A stretch of DNA of 51,966 nt from Deltaproteobacteria bacterium. Its GTDB lineage: Bacteria; Desulfobacterota; Desulfobaccia; Desulfobaccales; 0-14-0-80-60-11. Positions 16,896 to 28,198 of the stretch are shown one piece after another. Below the pieces are notes generated by a model that ran no database searches, was not told the DNA's origin, and saw only the letters and a list, made by a program, of their open reading frames with translations. Both the position numbers and the translations under genes were made by a program. Position 1 is the first letter of the stretch. Each line of letters opens with the position of its first letter. Location: contig QZIZ01000077.1 in assembly GCA_003599195.1 (NCBI GenBank), forward strand, positions 1-51,966, given 5' to 3'.

Positions 16896-18719
16896 TCATT
16901 CCGGCTTCTCATTCTCCTCCAGCTCCTCCGGTTTCTCCGCGGGAGGCGCCGCCTTTTCCGGGAAATAAGCGGCCAGGATTCTCCGGGCCAGGGGAGCGGC
17001 CACCGCGCCGCCGCCGCCGCCGTGTTCGATGAGCACGGCCACGGCTATTTCCGGTTCCTCCACCGGGGCAAAAGCCACGAACCAGGCATGGTTTTCATAC
17101 TTGCGGATGGTTTTTCCCCCTTTGCCCTTTTCCTTTTTTTCCTTTTCCAGGGCCACCACCTGGGCGGTGCCGGTCTTGCCCGCCACTTCCTGGCCGGGGA
17201 TCAGGCAGCCTCGGCCGGTCCCCCTCTCCTCGTGCACCACTGCCCTGAGGGCCTTGCGTATCACCGCCAAAGTGGCCGGGCTGACGTCCACCAGAGACTT
17301 GGGTGTGGCCGGGGCTTGAAAGAGGACTTCGCCTGCCGGACTTTCCACCTTTTCCACCAATTGGGGTTCGAAGAGGCGGCCGCCGTTGGCCACGGCCGCG
17401 GTCACCTGGGCCATCTGCAGGGGTGTGGCCAGATTGTAGCCCTGGCCGATGGACACGGAGAGGGTGTCCCCTTCCTGCCAGGGCTGGCGAAAGCGGCGCA
17501 GTTTCCAGGCGGGGTCGCCCACCAAACCGGCCATCTCCCGGTCCAGGCGCAGCCCGGTGGGGGCTCCCAAACCGAACTTCCTGCTCCATTTGGCTATCCG
17601 TTCGATCCCCAGGCGCCGCCCCAGTTGGTAAAAATAGACGTCACAGGATTCCACCAGAGCCCGGTGCAGGTTGACCGTGCCGTGGCCTCCCTTGCGCCAG
17701 CAATGGAAGATGTGTTGGCCGGAGGGCAGCTCCCCGGTGCAATCGAAGGTGGCGCCGGGGGTGATGACCTTTTCCTCCAGGGCCGCGGCGGCCATGACGA
17801 TTTTAAAAGTGGAGCCCGGGGGATACTGGCCCTTGATGGCGCGGTTTTCCAGGGGATGGTCTTTGCGCTTGCTCAGTTGCTCCCATTCGTAGGCGGTGAG
17901 CCCGCGTTCAAAGGCCACCGGGGAATAGATGGGAGAAGAGGCCAAGGCCAGAATCTTGCCGGAACGGGGGTCCAGGGCCACAATGGCCCCGGTCTGGCTG
18001 TCCAGACAATTCTCGGCCTCTTGTTGCAGCCGGGGGGCCAGGGTCAGAAAGACGTTGGCCCCGGGGGTGGGAAACTGCCGGTCCAATTGCCCCAACTCCC
18101 GGCCGTAGGCATCCACTTCAATGCGGCGGTAGCCCCGCCTGCCCCGGAGGTATTCTTCCCACGCCGCTTCGATGCCGCATTTCCCCAGGGAATCCCTCAT
18201 CTTGTAGTTGGGGAAGCGGCCGCTTTTGAGCTGGGCCTCGCTGATTTCCCCCAAATAACCCAGGGTATGGGAGGCTCGTCCTCTTTGCAGGTATTCCCGC
18301 TTAGGCTGCACCTGGACCAGGGTTCCCGGCAACTCCGGCCGAAAGGTCTCCACCAGGGCCATTTCCTCCCAGGCCAGATCCGCCTTGATCCGCACCTGGG
18401 TTAAGCCCCCGGCCCGGGCCGCCTCCAGTTGGGTGTTGACCTGGGCTTCCTCCAGGTGCAGCAGCTTGGCCAGGCGCCGGGCCAACGGGGAAATATCCGT
18501 GACGTCTTCCATGACCACCACCAGGTCATAACTGGGGCGGTTGGCCACCAGGACTTCACCGTTCAGGTTCAGGATCATCCCCCGCCAGGGGGGCAGGTCC
18601 TGAAGGCGGAGGCGGTTATTTTCGGAGCGCTGCTGCATCTCCTTGCCTTCCACGATTTGCAGAAACCAGAGGCGCAGAAAAAGAAGGCCCGCCAGGCAGA
18701 GGACGACCAGGGCCACCAC
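16896..18719 (-). CDS. mrdA: Penicillin-binding protein 2
   Basis: Transpeptidase motifs STFK ('PPGSTFKIVMAAA'), SCD ('VESCDVYFYQLG'), KTGT ('VAGKTGTAQV'); linked to mreBCD. True start may be slightly upstream. Confidence 0.93.
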   Translation of the reverse strand: MVALVVLCLAGLLFLRLWFLQIVEGKEMQQRSENNRLRLQDLPPWRGMILNLNGEVLVANRPSYDLVVVMEDVTDISPLARRLAKLLHLEEAQVNTQLEAARAGGLTQVRIKADLAWEEMALVETFRPELPGTLVQVQPKREYLQRGRASHTLGYLGEISEAQLKSGRFPNYKMRDSLGKCGIEAAWEEYLRGRRGYRRIEVDAYGRELGQLDRQFPTPGANVFLTLAPRLQQEAENCLDSQTGAIVALDPRSGKILALASSPIYSPVAFERGLTAYEWEQLSKRKDHPLENRAIKGQYPPGSTFKIVMAAAALEEKVITPGATFDCTGELPSGQHIFHCWRKGGHGTVNLHRALVESCDVYFYQLGRRLGIERIAKWSRKFGLGAPTGLRLDREMAGLVGDPAWKLRRFRQPWQEGDTLSVSIGQGYNLATPLQMAQVTAAVANGGRLFEPQLVEKVESPAGEVLFQAPATPKSLVDVSPATLAVIRKALRAVVHEERGTGRGCLIPGQEVAGKTGTAQVVALEKEKKEKGKGGKTIRKYENHAWFVAFAPVEEPEIAVAVLIEHGGGGGAVAAPLARRILAAYFPEKAAPPAEKPEELEENEKPE

Positions 18720-19031
18720 GGAAAAGGTCCCCCGCAGCCGCTCCTGTTCTTCCGCAGACAGCTTTCCCCCCAGAGTCTCCTCCGAGTATGGGTAGCGGTT
18801 GGCCAGGCGGTTTATGTTCGTTATCCTCCGTGATCTTAATTTCTTGGGTTGTCTGGGCTGTCTGTTGAGATAGTTTAAAGTTCAAGGTTCAAAGTTCAAA
18901 GTTGACAGAAGAGTGACTTCGCAGTGGTCTCAAGTTCAAAGTTACGGCCATGACTCCGGCGACTTTTTATAATTGTTGGATAACCCAGGGGTCAGCGCCA
19001 CTCTCAGCTTTTCAACCTTGAACTTTGAACT

Positions 19032-19547
19032 TCATTCCGAGGCCTCAGACCTTGCGGCCCGCCAGCCATAGCGCTGCAAGAAATTTTCCAATCCATTCAC
19101 CAAAGCGGCCATCAAGGGAGCCAGGGCGGCAGTGGCCAGGATCTCCAGACCCTGAAAAGACGTCAACTCCGAAAGGACAAAGGGCTGGAATCCCTGGATC
19201 ATCAAAATGAGCAAAATCCCCATCTCCTGCAAGGTCAAAGCCGCCAGACTGGCAATGATCAGGGGGCCGGTCTTTTGCAGCAGCAAGCGGCGGCGGCAGA
19301 ACCGGGCCATGCCCACCAGCAGCAGCGATCCCGCCAGATGGAGGCCGAAAGGGGTGGCCGCGAAACTGTCCTGCAGCAATCCCAGGACCAGGGCCAGGGA
19401 AAAGGCCAGGGAAAAAGAGGGCCTCAGGCCCACGTAAAACAGGAAAAGGCCCAGCAGGCGCAGACGGACCTGGGGGAAGAGCAGCAGGTTTTGCAGATAA
19501 AACAGGCCCAATCCCACCAGGCTGAAAAGAAGGACGGGAATAGTCAT
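19032..19547 (-). CDS. mreD: Rod shape-determining protein MreD
   Basis: 171 aa hydrophobic protein between mreC and mrdA; 'GLLQDSFAATPFGLHLAGSLLLVGMAR'. Confidence 0.82.
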   Translation of the reverse strand: MTIPVLLFSLVGLGLFYLQNLLLFPQVRLRLLGLFLFYVGLRPSFSLAFSLALVLGLLQDSFAATPFGLHLAGSLLLVGMARFCRRRLLLQKTGPLIIASLAALTLQEMGILLILMIQGFQPFVLSELTSFQGLEILATAALAPLMAALVNGLENFLQRYGWRAARSEASE

Positions 19548-19550
19548 AGA

Positions 19551-20381
19551 TCAGGGAGAGGCGGCCAGATTGACGACCTTCACCACCACCACTTCTTCCA
19601 GGGCTGAGAGATCCACCACGGGAGTCACCTCGATTTCCTGGAAGACCCCCGGGGTCTTCTTATTGGCCCCGCTGACCTTGCCGAAAACCTGGCCCTTGGG
19701 GAAGACGCCCCCCAGGCCGGAGGCCAGCACCAGGTCCCCGGTCTGGACGTCGGCGCTCTTGGGCACATAGCCCAGGGAGCAGCGGTTGCCGCCTTTGCCC
19801 TGGAGAATGCCCCGGACCCGGGTGCGCTGCACCATGGCGTCCGCGTTGCTGCTGCGGTCCACGATGAGCATGACCTTGGAATAGTGGGGATAAACTTCCA
19901 CGATGCGGCCGGCGATCCCCTGGGCGGTGAGCACCGGCTGACCCCGCCGCACTCCCTGGTCCCGCCCCTGATCCAGCAGGGCGCAGCGGGACCAGAGCGA
20001 GGGGTCGTAAGCAATTACATGGGCGCCCACCACCGGCAGGGCCACCTCCTTTTTCAGGTCCAGGAGGGACTCCAGGCGGGCCAGGGTCTGCTGGGCCTCC
20101 TGGTAGCGCACCTCTTTCTGGGCGTATTCATCCAGGCGGCGTTTGAGCGCGGCGTTTTCCCGCTGCACCCCCACCAGATTAAAATACCCCTCCCAGACCC
20201 CCGCCAAAGTGCGGCCCAGGTAGTGGAGCCCCTGCAGGCCGGGAGCGGCCATGGAAACCACTACTCCCTCCACTTTTTCCAGGACCGGAGAACGCTTGAC
20301 GCTGAGAGAGAGCAGAGAGATGATCAGCAACAGGGTGGCGGTGATTAGCAGGGAGGTGCGAAAACGCGGTTGCGGGCGCAC
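19551..20381 (-). CDS. mreC: Rod shape-determining protein MreC
   Basis: 'VVGAHVIAYDPSLWSRCALLDQGRDQGVRRGQPVLTAQGIAGRIVEVYPHYSKVMLIVDRSSNADAMVQRTRVRGILQG'. Confidence 0.93.
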   Translation of the reverse strand: MRPQPRFRTSLLITATLLLIISLLSLSVKRSPVLEKVEGVVVSMAAPGLQGLHYLGRTLAGVWEGYFNLVGVQRENAALKRRLDEYAQKEVRYQEAQQTLARLESLLDLKKEVALPVVGAHVIAYDPSLWSRCALLDQGRDQGVRRGQPVLTAQGIAGRIVEVYPHYSKVMLIVDRSSNADAMVQRTRVRGILQGKGGNRCSLGYVPKSADVQTGDLVLASGLGGVFPKGQVFGKVSGANKKTPGVFQEIEVTPVVDLSALEEVVVVKVVNLAASP

Positions 20382-20393
20382 GAGCCACTCCCC

Positions 20394-21437
<1,044 letters not shown>

Positions 21438-21765
21438 TTAAGCAGAGGAAAAATCAAAGAAAAATGCTTCCCAGCACCGACTGACAACCGGCCTCATGGC
21501 CGGCCCCAGGGCAAAGAAGGAGGACCATAAAAGTCCCCCCTTACCTATTTTGCCAGTTTGTGAGAAAAATTCAACCTTTATTAATGACTTTCGGCACAAG
21601 CCCTCATCATCTGGTTCCCAAGCGGAGCTTGGGAACGAGGACCGGTGGGGCGGGCCTCCGTGCAGTGGGGCGGGCGTCCCCCCCCGCCGTCATTTAAATT
21701 CTTGCGCCTTGCTTTGCGCCTTTGCGTCTTTGCGTGAGGCCTATCTTTTCAGAAGCAGTGCAATG

Positions 21766-22185
21766 TTACACCTTTTCCAATTCATTAAAGAAAAAGGCGA
21801 TCTCCGTCTTCGCGGTTTCCGCCGCGTCCGAGCCGTGGACGATGTTGGCCTCGATGTCTCTGGCAAAATCCGCCCGGATGGTGCCGGCCGCGGCCTGGCG
21901 GTAGTCGGTGGCCCCCATCAGGTCCCGGTTCACCTGGATGGCGTTTTCCCCCTCCAGGATCAGGGCCACGATGGGGCCGGAGCTCATGAACTCCGTGAGG
22001 CTGCCGTAAAAGGGGCGCTCTTGGTGCACCGCGTAGAATTGCTGGGCCTGGGCCTTAGTGAGATGCAGCATCTTCATGGCCTTGATTTTTAAGCCATTCT
22101 TTTCAAAACGGCCGATGACTTCGCCGATAAGACCGCGTTTCACGCCGTCTGGTTTGATCATGGATAAAGTCTGTTTTATCGCCAT
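21766..22185 (-). CDS. ndk: Nucleoside diphosphate kinase
   Basis: '[42 protein letters not shown]', '[26 protein letters not shown]'. Confidence 0.97.
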   Translation of the reverse strand: MAIKQTLSMIKPDGVKRGLIGEVIGRFEKNGLKIKAMKMLHLTKAQAQQFYAVHQERPFYGSLTEFMSSGPIVALILEGENAIQVNRDLMGATDYRQAAAGTIRADFARDIEANIVHGSDAAETAKTEIAFFFNELEKV

Positions 22186-22280
22186 AAGATTAATCTCCAC
22201 TTATTTAACAAAATTGGCACTTTTGAATATTTATATCAAAATTCCACAATAATATTAACAAATTAATAACGATTAATAAC

Positions 22281-23258
22281 TTAAATAGTTAAAAAACCCA
22301 AAGCTTCTCTGAACAAAATAATCATTCCCAAAACGAAAGAAGCCATTGCAAATGAGTAGAATAATTTCTTATTTCTAAATTTATTCCAAAATAATGGAAT
22401 TAATATTCCAAATATAAAATTAACAGAAAGCAAAATCGTAAATAGAAGTATTTTATATCCTCCAAATTTTCTTAAAATATAATCACTTTTTTTAATAAGT
22501 AATCCAAGAGGGATAACAAGCTCATAATGTTTGTCAAGATAATATATTACACTATCGAGATATAAACCAATACGCGACTTTATATAATCATCTTTAAAAT
22601 TGCCAGCCAAAAACATAGCATGCGCTATGTTTTGCCTTTCTTTTTTGAGTTTCAAAGTAAATTTGTAGTTTAAATTATAGATGTCATCTACTTGCTTTCT
22701 TAACAGATTGATTTCAATATTTTTATGGGTATTAATGCTTTCGTGTCTATAAATGTCTAATATTGCAACTCCATCTTTGTCGATTTCTATTATCGGCTTA
22801 TATGGATAGGAATAAGCAATATGGGTTATAATCATTTGTACTCTTTTGCCATAGTTACTCAATTCATTCCTTGAGAGATTACCCTTTTCCATTAAATCCG
22901 TTATTCTTGAAAATTCTTCAAGCAACAAAAAATTCCGTTTATTATAGTCAAAATAATCCTTTTGTCCTGTAACCGTTATAAATTGAAAAGGATATGGAAT
23001 GTTAATGGCATTAATTTCTATAACCTTAGAAAATATTTCAGATTGAATATTACTCATTTGATGTGAAAAAAATACGAAATAGGCAAAAGTTAGACCCAAA
23101 AAAATATTAAAAATCGAAACAAATAAATTAATAGAACTTAAATCTTTACCATTATCAAAAGTAATAGGATCTTTGAGATGCTCGGTGCCTTTCTTGACTC
23201 GGCTCCCCGATCCATCTGGACCGGTTGATTCCCCTTTTTGCTTGGTTTTTTGATTCAC
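22281..23258 (-). CDS. AT-rich hypothetical membrane protein
   Basis: 325 aa; one N-terminal and two C-terminal predicted TM segments; strongly AT-rich compared with flanking ndk and fusA; GTG start overlaps the fusA stop (GTGA). Confidence 0.75.
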   Translation of the reverse strand: MNQKTKQKGESTGPDGSGSRVKKGTEHLKDPITFDNGKDLSSINLFVSIFNIFLGLTFAYFVFFSHQMSNIQSEIFSKVIEINAINIPYPFQFITVTGQKDYFDYNKRNFLLLEEFSRITDLMEKGNLSRNELSNYGKRVQMIITHIAYSYPYKPIIEIDKDGVAILDIYRHESINTHKNIEINLLRKQVDDIYNLNYKFTLKLKKERQNIAHAMFLAGNFKDDYIKSRIGLYLDSVIYYLDKHYELVIPLGLLIKKSDYILRKFGGYKILLFTILLSVNFIFGILIPLFWNKFRNKKLFYSFAMASFVLGMIILFREALGFLTI

Positions 23259-25303
23259 TTCTCCTCCCGCCGCTCCACGTAGCCGAAGTGGTGGAATTGC
23301 AGGGTAAAAGTGCCCCGCCCCTGGGTCAGCGACCGCAGTTGGGTGGCATAGCCGAACATTTCCGACAGCGGGGCCAATCCCGAGATCAGGCGCACCGGGC
23401 CCTTGGCCAGGAGCTGCTCCACCTTGCCTTTCCGGGCGTTGAGGTCGCCCATGACCTCGCCGGTGAACTCCTCGGGCGCGATGATCTCCACCTGCATGAT
23501 GGGCTCCAGCAATTGGGGCCGGGCTTTCATCATGCCCTGCTTCACCGCGGTCATGGTGGCGATGCGGAAGGCCATCTCCGTGCTCTGTCCTTCTTTGACG
23601 GCCGCGTCCTTCAAGGCCACGGCCACGTCCACCCCGGGGTGGCCGTAAACCGGCCCGCCCTCCAGGGCCTCCTTGACCGCCTGGGCGATCACCGGCACGA
23701 AGGCCTGGGCCGGGTGGTCCTCCGGCAGCAGCGGGGTAAAGGTATTGCCCGCGCCCCGGGGCCGGGGCGATAAACTCAGATCCACCTGGGCGAAATGCTG
23801 TTTTCCCGCCAGCTCCCGATCGAATACCCCCGTTTCCTGCACGCTGCCGGCGATGGTTTCCCGGTAGACCACCTGGGGGCGGCCGGCCCGGAGGCGGGCG
23901 TTAAATTCCCGTTCCAGGCGGTGGATGATCACCTCCAGGTGGAGTTCCCCCATCCCGGAAAGCAGAGTCTGGCCGGTGTCTTCGTCGACGTCCACCCTTA
24001 AGCTCGGGTCCTCCTCGGCCACCCGGGCCAGGGCCGGGCCTAACCTCTCCTGGTCGTCCCGGGTCATGGGTTCGATGGCCAGGGAGATCACCGGCAGGTA
24101 GGAAGAGATGGGCTCCAGGATAATGGGCCGGTTCGGCGCGCACAGGGTGTCCCCGGTGGTGGCGGCTTTCAGGCCCAAAAGCGCAACGATGCTGCCCGCG
24201 GCCGCCTCGGTCAGGGGTTCCCGCTTATTGGCGTGGAGCCTCAGCAGCCGGGCCACCTTTTCGGTCACCCCTTTTATCGGGTTGAAGACCTCCTGCCCGG
24301 GTTTCAAAGTCCCGGAATAGAGGCGCACAAAGGTGAGGCGCTGGGCCTGGTCCATCTGGATCTTGAAGGCCAGGGCCGCCAGGGGGCCGTCATCTTTGGG
24401 CGGCCGGGCCTCCGCCGCCCCGGTTTGAGGATGATGCCCGATGATGGGGGGCACCTCCGTGGGGTCAGGGAGAAAATCCTTGATGCCTTCCAAAAGAGGC
24501 TGGATGCCTTTATTTTTCAGGGCCGAGCCGCAGTAGATGGGGACGCCTTTCAGGGCCACGGTGCTGCGGTGGATGGCGGTCTTCATTTCGTCGGGGGGCA
24601 GGGTTTCTTCCGCCAGGAAGGCCTCCATGGCCGTATCATCCACTTCCGCTAGGGCCTCCCAGAGGGCCTCCCGGGCATTTTCCGCCTCCTCCCGGTAGTC
24701 CTCCGGGATGTCCCGCTCTTCGAAGACCGCGCCCAGGGTCTCATCCTGCCAGACCAGGGCCTTCATTTTCAGCAGGTCGATGACCCCGCGGAATTGATCT
24801 TCCTGGCCCCAGGGGATGGTGAGGACCAGGGGATGGGCCCCCAATTTCTCCCGCATGGAGGCCACGGCCTGGTAAAAATCGGCGCCCAGGCGGTCCATCT
24901 TGTTGATGAAGGCCAGTTTCGGGACCCGGTATTTGTCCGCCTGGTGCCAGACCGTCTCCGATTGGGGCTCCACCCCGGAGACCGCGTCGAAGACGCCGAT
25001 GGCCCCGTCCAGGACCCTCAGCGACCGCTCCACTTCGATGGTGAAGTCCACGTGGCCCGGAGTATCGATCAGGTTGATCACCGCACCCTTCCACTGGCAG
25101 GTGGTCACCGCCGCAGTGATGGTGATGCCCCGTTCCTGCTCCTCCGGCATCCAATCCATCACCGCTGCGCCGTTGTGGACCTCCCCCATCTTGTGGGTGC
25201 GCCCGGTATAATAGAGGATGCGCTCCGTCAAGGTGGTCTTGCCGGCGTCGATGTGGGCAATGATGCCGATATTGCGGATGGCCTTGAGCCTGGGGGTGGT
25301 CAC
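23255..25303 (-). CDS. fusA: Elongation factor G
   Basis: 682 aa; '[57 protein letters not shown]', '[27 protein letters not shown]'. Confidence 0.95.
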   Translation of the reverse strand: MTTPRLKAIRNIGIIAHIDAGKTTLTERILYYTGRTHKMGEVHNGAAVMDWMPEEQERGITITAAVTTCQWKGAVINLIDTPGHVDFTIEVERSLRVLDGAIGVFDAVSGVEPQSETVWHQADKYRVPKLAFINKMDRLGADFYQAVASMREKLGAHPLVLTIPWGQEDQFRGVIDLLKMKALVWQDETLGAVFEERDIPEDYREEAENAREALWEALAEVDDTAMEAFLAEETLPPDEMKTAIHRSTVALKGVPIYCGSALKNKGIQPLLEGIKDFLPDPTEVPPIIGHHPQTGAAEARPPKDDGPLAALAFKIQMDQAQRLTFVRLYSGTLKPGQEVFNPIKGVTEKVARLLRLHANKREPLTEAAAGSIVALLGLKAATTGDTLCAPNRPIILEPISSYLPVISLAIEPMTRDDQERLGPALARVAEEDPSLRVDVDEDTGQTLLSGMGELHLEVIIHRLEREFNARLRAGRPQVVYRETIAGSVQETGVFDRELAGKQHFAQVDLSLSPRPRGAGNTFTPLLPEDHPAQAFVPVIAQAVKEALEGGPVYGHPGVDVAVALKDAAVKEGQSTEMAFRIATMTAVKQGMMKARPQLLEPIMQVEIIAPEEFTGEVMGDLNARKGKVEQLLAKGPVRLISGLAPLSEMFGYATQLRSLTQGRGTFTLQFHHFGYVERREEK

Positions 25304-25430
25304 CTGGGAGGTCTCCGGGAATTAGCCGAAATAGGACCTTGATTCTTTTAAACGAATTTGCCCATAGTTTCAAGCCCTAATATAAAAGGCCGGTTTCCGG
25401 TTTTCAGTTTTCGGTTTTCGGTAAAAAAAA

Positions 25431-25497
25431 CTCTCTGCGTTCTCTGCGTCTCTGCGGTGAAAATGAATAACCGCAGAGACGCAGAGTGCGCAGAGAA
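25431..25497. repeat. Dispersed inverted-repeat element (CTCTGCG family)
   Basis: 'ctctctgcgttctctgcgtctctgcggtgaaaatgaataaccgcagagacgcagagtgcgcagag'; preceded by GGTTTTCGGTTTTCGG units at 25392-25425. Confidence 0.8.
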
Positions 25498-25542
25498 AAA
25501 AATTTCCAATTAAATGTGAGTCTGTATATAAAACTAAAGATC

Positions 25543-26064
25543 ATGATATCCTGTACCCCTCCCCGCTACCGCTTCTGCCCCTGTTGCGGCGGCTTGCTTG
25601 CGACCCGGCCCCGGGGCGGCCGGGACCGCCTGGTCTGCCAAGAATGCCATAAGGTGCTTTACCTCAACCCGGCGGTGGGAGTGGCGGTGGTGGTGCGCCG
25701 GGGGGACGAAATCCTTTGGGGACGTAGGAAAGGCGGCCCTTATCAGGGGGCCTGGTGCATTCCCTGCGGCTACGTGGAATGGGGGGAAGACATCCGGGCC
25801 GCGGCGGTCCGGGAGTTTCAGGAGGAGACCGGCCTGATGGTGGAGCTTAAAGAGGTGCTGGCGGTGCACTCCAATTTCCATGACCCGGAGCGCCTTACCG
25901 TGGGCGTCTGGTTCGCAGGCGAGGTGGCCGGGGGCGATCTTAAGGCCGGGGATGATCTGGACGCAGCGTGGTTCTTTCCCCTGGAGACCCCGCCGGCGCC
26001 CTTGGCCTTCCCCACCGACGCCCTGGTGGTGGAAGAGCTTCGGGGAAAAAGGGAAAAAGGTTAA
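25543..26064 (+). CDS. NUDIX hydrolase with N-terminal zinc ribbon
   Basis: '[11 protein letters not shown]...[22 protein letters not shown]'; Nudix box '[23 protein letters not shown]'. Confidence 0.9.
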   Translation: MISCTPPRYRFCPCCGGLLATRPRGGRDRLVCQECHKVLYLNPAVGVAVVVRRGDEILWGRRKGGPYQGAWCIPCGYVEWGEDIRAAAVREFQEETGLMVELKEVLAVHSNFHDPERLTVGVWFAGEVAGGDLKAGDDLDAAWFFPLETPPAPLAFPTDALVVEELRGKREKG

Positions 26065-26121
26065 AAGGGCAAGAGGGGGCGCAGGGAAAAGGCCCTTTTC
26101 CCCTCTTTCCCTTTTCCCCCT

Positions 26122-26757
26122 TTATAAAGGAAAAAGCTCGATTGCTTCCAGAGCGGCCAGATCCGTGAGAGAGACCATGGCGATCCGGGAATCCAAAAGA
26201 TCCAGGACCGCGAAGCTGAAGGTGGGGTGGCGCCCCTCCTCCAGGGTGAAGGCCCCGGGGACAATGAGGTAGATGGTGTCCGGGGCCAGGGTCAGACAGG
26301 CCTGGCGGGCTTGAAACTCCTCGGGCCGCAGGGCGTCATTGTTATACAGGAGACGGCTGAAAGGGGGGCTATAGCGGGTGACGCAGGGCACGTGGGTGTG
26401 GCCGTGGCACAGCAGCAAGGGAGGCCGGGCCACGGTGCGGCCCTGCTGGTAGGCGTGCACCCGGTCCTTGAAATGGGTCCAGAGGATGGCCCGGGTGTGG
26501 GCCAGGAAGATGCGGCCTGCCACTTCCAGGGCCTCGGCGCAGCCGGTGGCTTCGGGCATCTCCGGCCCGTAGACGTCATAGACCCAGTAGAGCCGGTGGC
26601 CCGGGTCCATCTCCAGCCAGGGGCGGAAAGGCTCCGGCGGGCAATCCCCCAGGCAGGCCAGATGGCGGATGCCTTGGGCGCGAAAAAAAGCGAGGAGCCG
26701 GGGCAGGCCGGCCTGGTAGGCATGGGTATCGGCCACCAGGGCCAGCCTGTCCATCAC
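26122..26757 (-). CDS. Calcineurin-like metallophosphoesterase
   Basis: 'RLALVADTHAYQAGLPRLLAFFRAQGIRHLACLGDC', 'LLLCHGHTHVPCVTRY'. Confidence 0.78.
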   Translation of the reverse strand: MMDRLALVADTHAYQAGLPRLLAFFRAQGIRHLACLGDCPPEPFRPWLEMDPGHRLYWVYDVYGPEMPEATGCAEALEVAGRIFLAHTRAILWTHFKDRVHAYQQGRTVARPPLLLCHGHTHVPCVTRYSPPFSRLLYNNDALRPEEFQARQACLTLAPDTIYLIVPGAFTLEEGRHPTFSFAVLDLLDSRIAMVSLTDLAALEAIELFPL

Positions 26758-26783
26758 TCCTCTGAAACCACTAGCTGCTTAAA

Positions 26784-26945
26784 TTACTTTACCGGCCCGG
26801 TGCCGCAGGCGCGGCCGGCGTGTCCCTTCAGCATCTCCACCAGTTTGGCCAGATACTTGAGGGCCTCCTCCTTGTCTTTGTCGATGACGATGCCTTCGAT
26901 CTGCATCTGCTCCTGGTCCGAAAAAACGATCTGTTTTTCTGCCAT
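26784..26945 (-). CDS. Small conserved protein, paralog A
   Basis: 53 aa MAEKQIVFSDQEQMQIEGIVIDKDKEEALKYLAKLVEMLKGHAGRACGTGPVK; near-identical start to paralog B. Confidence 0.75.
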   Translation of the reverse strand: MAEKQIVFSDQEQMQIEGIVIDKDKEEALKYLAKLVEMLKGHAGRACGTGPVK

Positions 26946-27020
26946 AGTGATTCCCCTTTGTCAGTTGCCGCGTCGGTTAGAAAAGAATTTTAAGGGAAAT
27001 GCGGGGCGATCCGGTCCTGA

Positions 27021-27200
27021 TCAACCGTGGCCCGGAGGGCCTTCCGCGGCCTTGGGGCCGCAGGCGTGGCCCAGGTGTCCTTTAACGCGGTCCAACAGGT
27101 CCGCCAGATACCGCAGGGCTTCCTCCCCATCCTTGTCGATGACGATGGACTCTATCTGCATCTGCTCCTGATCCGAAAAGACGATGGTTTTATCCGGCAT
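27021..27200 (-). CDS. Small conserved protein, paralog B
   Basis: 59 aa MPDKTIVFSDQEQMQIESIVIDKDGEEALRYLADLLDRVKGHLGHACGPKAAEGPPGHG, within ORF 27021..27470. Confidence 0.75.
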   Translation of the reverse strand: MPDKTIVFSDQEQMQIESIVIDKDGEEALRYLADLLDRVKGHLGHACGPKAAEGPPGHG

Positions 27201-27387
27201 GGGTAGTTCTCCTTTCGTTCCTGGTGAACACAATTTAAGATTAAGGGGGGGAGGTGTCAATAGTAAGCATAAGATCAGAATTGCCTCTCCGGAGAAAAAC
27301 CGCGATAATTTTTTCGGACCCTCCGCCAGCCTCACGCAAAGACGCAAAGGCGCCAGGAAAGACATCAGACAAATTGAGAGGAACAAT

Positions 27388-27756
27388 ATGCCCAAGTTAT
27401 TTTCCGACCGCACCAAACCGGCCCAGTGCCCCTTTTGCCGGCGGGAGATCCTGCCCCCCCGGGAGATCAAGGGCGGACAGTGGTTTGACTTCCCCGGCGG
27501 CTATTGCGCCTGCGGCGCGGTCTTCGCGCTCGATCCCACGGCCAGAAACGGCGGCGCGGTCCTGCTGCAAGCCATGCTCATGGCCTGCAAGGGCGATATG
27601 GAGCGGGTCCTGGGCCTCTCCCTGGAGACGGACTACGAAGAGGGCCACGTGCATAAGTATAACGACCGGACCCACCAGGTGGAGCCCCAGGCCTTCGGCA
27701 CCCTTTATTTCATCCGCCTCCGGGAGGAAAGGGAGGCCGGTGAGGGCGATAATTGA
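27388..27756 (+). CDS. Zinc-ribbon hypothetical protein
   Basis: 'AQCPFCRREILPPREIKGGQWFDFPGGYCACGAVFALDPTARNGGAVLLQAMLMACKGDMERVL'; start at 27388. Confidence 0.65.
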   Translation: MPKLFSDRTKPAQCPFCRREILPPREIKGGQWFDFPGGYCACGAVFALDPTARNGGAVLLQAMLMACKGDMERVLGLSLETDYEEGHVHKYNDRTHQVEPQAFGTLYFIRLREEREAGEGDN

Positions 27757-27864
27757 CCCCGGGCGGGAAAGGCCCTCTCCGATTATTACCAAGAGTCCGG
27801 GCCCATTTTTACTTCAACTTCCGCCACTTTTTATCTAAGGCCTCATAATTAATTGCAGATTCTG

Positions 27865-27916
27865 AATCTCTGCGCTCTCTGCGTCTCTGCGGTAAAAAAA
27901 ATCACCGCAGAGATGC
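27865..27916. repeat. Dispersed inverted-repeat element (CTCTGCG family)
   Basis: 'tctctgcgctctctgcgtctctgcggtaaaaaaaatcaccgcagagatgcag'. Confidence 0.75.
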
Positions 27917-27985
27917 AGGGGAGCAACTAATTTCCTGCCCGGTTATCATCATCCCTTTATTCACATCCATTAAGCCTCTTTGCAG

Positions 27986-28068
27986 TTGTCGGATTTTCCA
28001 AAAATAATTTTTCACAATAATCAATAAGTTACCCATATCCCCCTGGGACCTGTATGATTTTCCAACAA
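27986..28068 (+). promoter_or_regulatory. Two direct-repeat candidate enhancer sites (UAS)
   Basis: 27986 TTGTCGGATTTTCCAAAAA and 28050 CTGTATGATTTTCCAACAA, 15/19 identical, 64 bp apart, upstream of a sigma54 promoter match. Confidence 0.5.
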
Positions 28069-28131
28069 TTGAGGGGGCCTGGAGACTTTGGGGCAATCAA
28101 AAAAACGTCATAATATCAGTAAGTTAGCTAA

Positions 28132-28146
28132 TGGCATACGTCTTGC
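28132..28146 (+). promoter_or_regulatory. Sigma54 (-24/-12) promoter candidate
   Basis: TGGCAT-ACGTC-TTGC, matching TGGCAC-N5-TTGC at the invariant GG and GC with correct spacing. Confidence 0.7.
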
Positions 28147-28198
28147 CTTATGCATGAGGCAAAGCAACAGTCACGTGTGGACTTTCAAGGGGAAGATT

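Noticed and set aside
28088-28198. Upstream start (28088) for the HdrC-cyt b-HdrD gene in the ORF track
   Set aside because: It is upstream of the sigma54 promoter match at 28132-28146 and lacks a convincing SD; GTG 28199 is preceded by AGGGGA.
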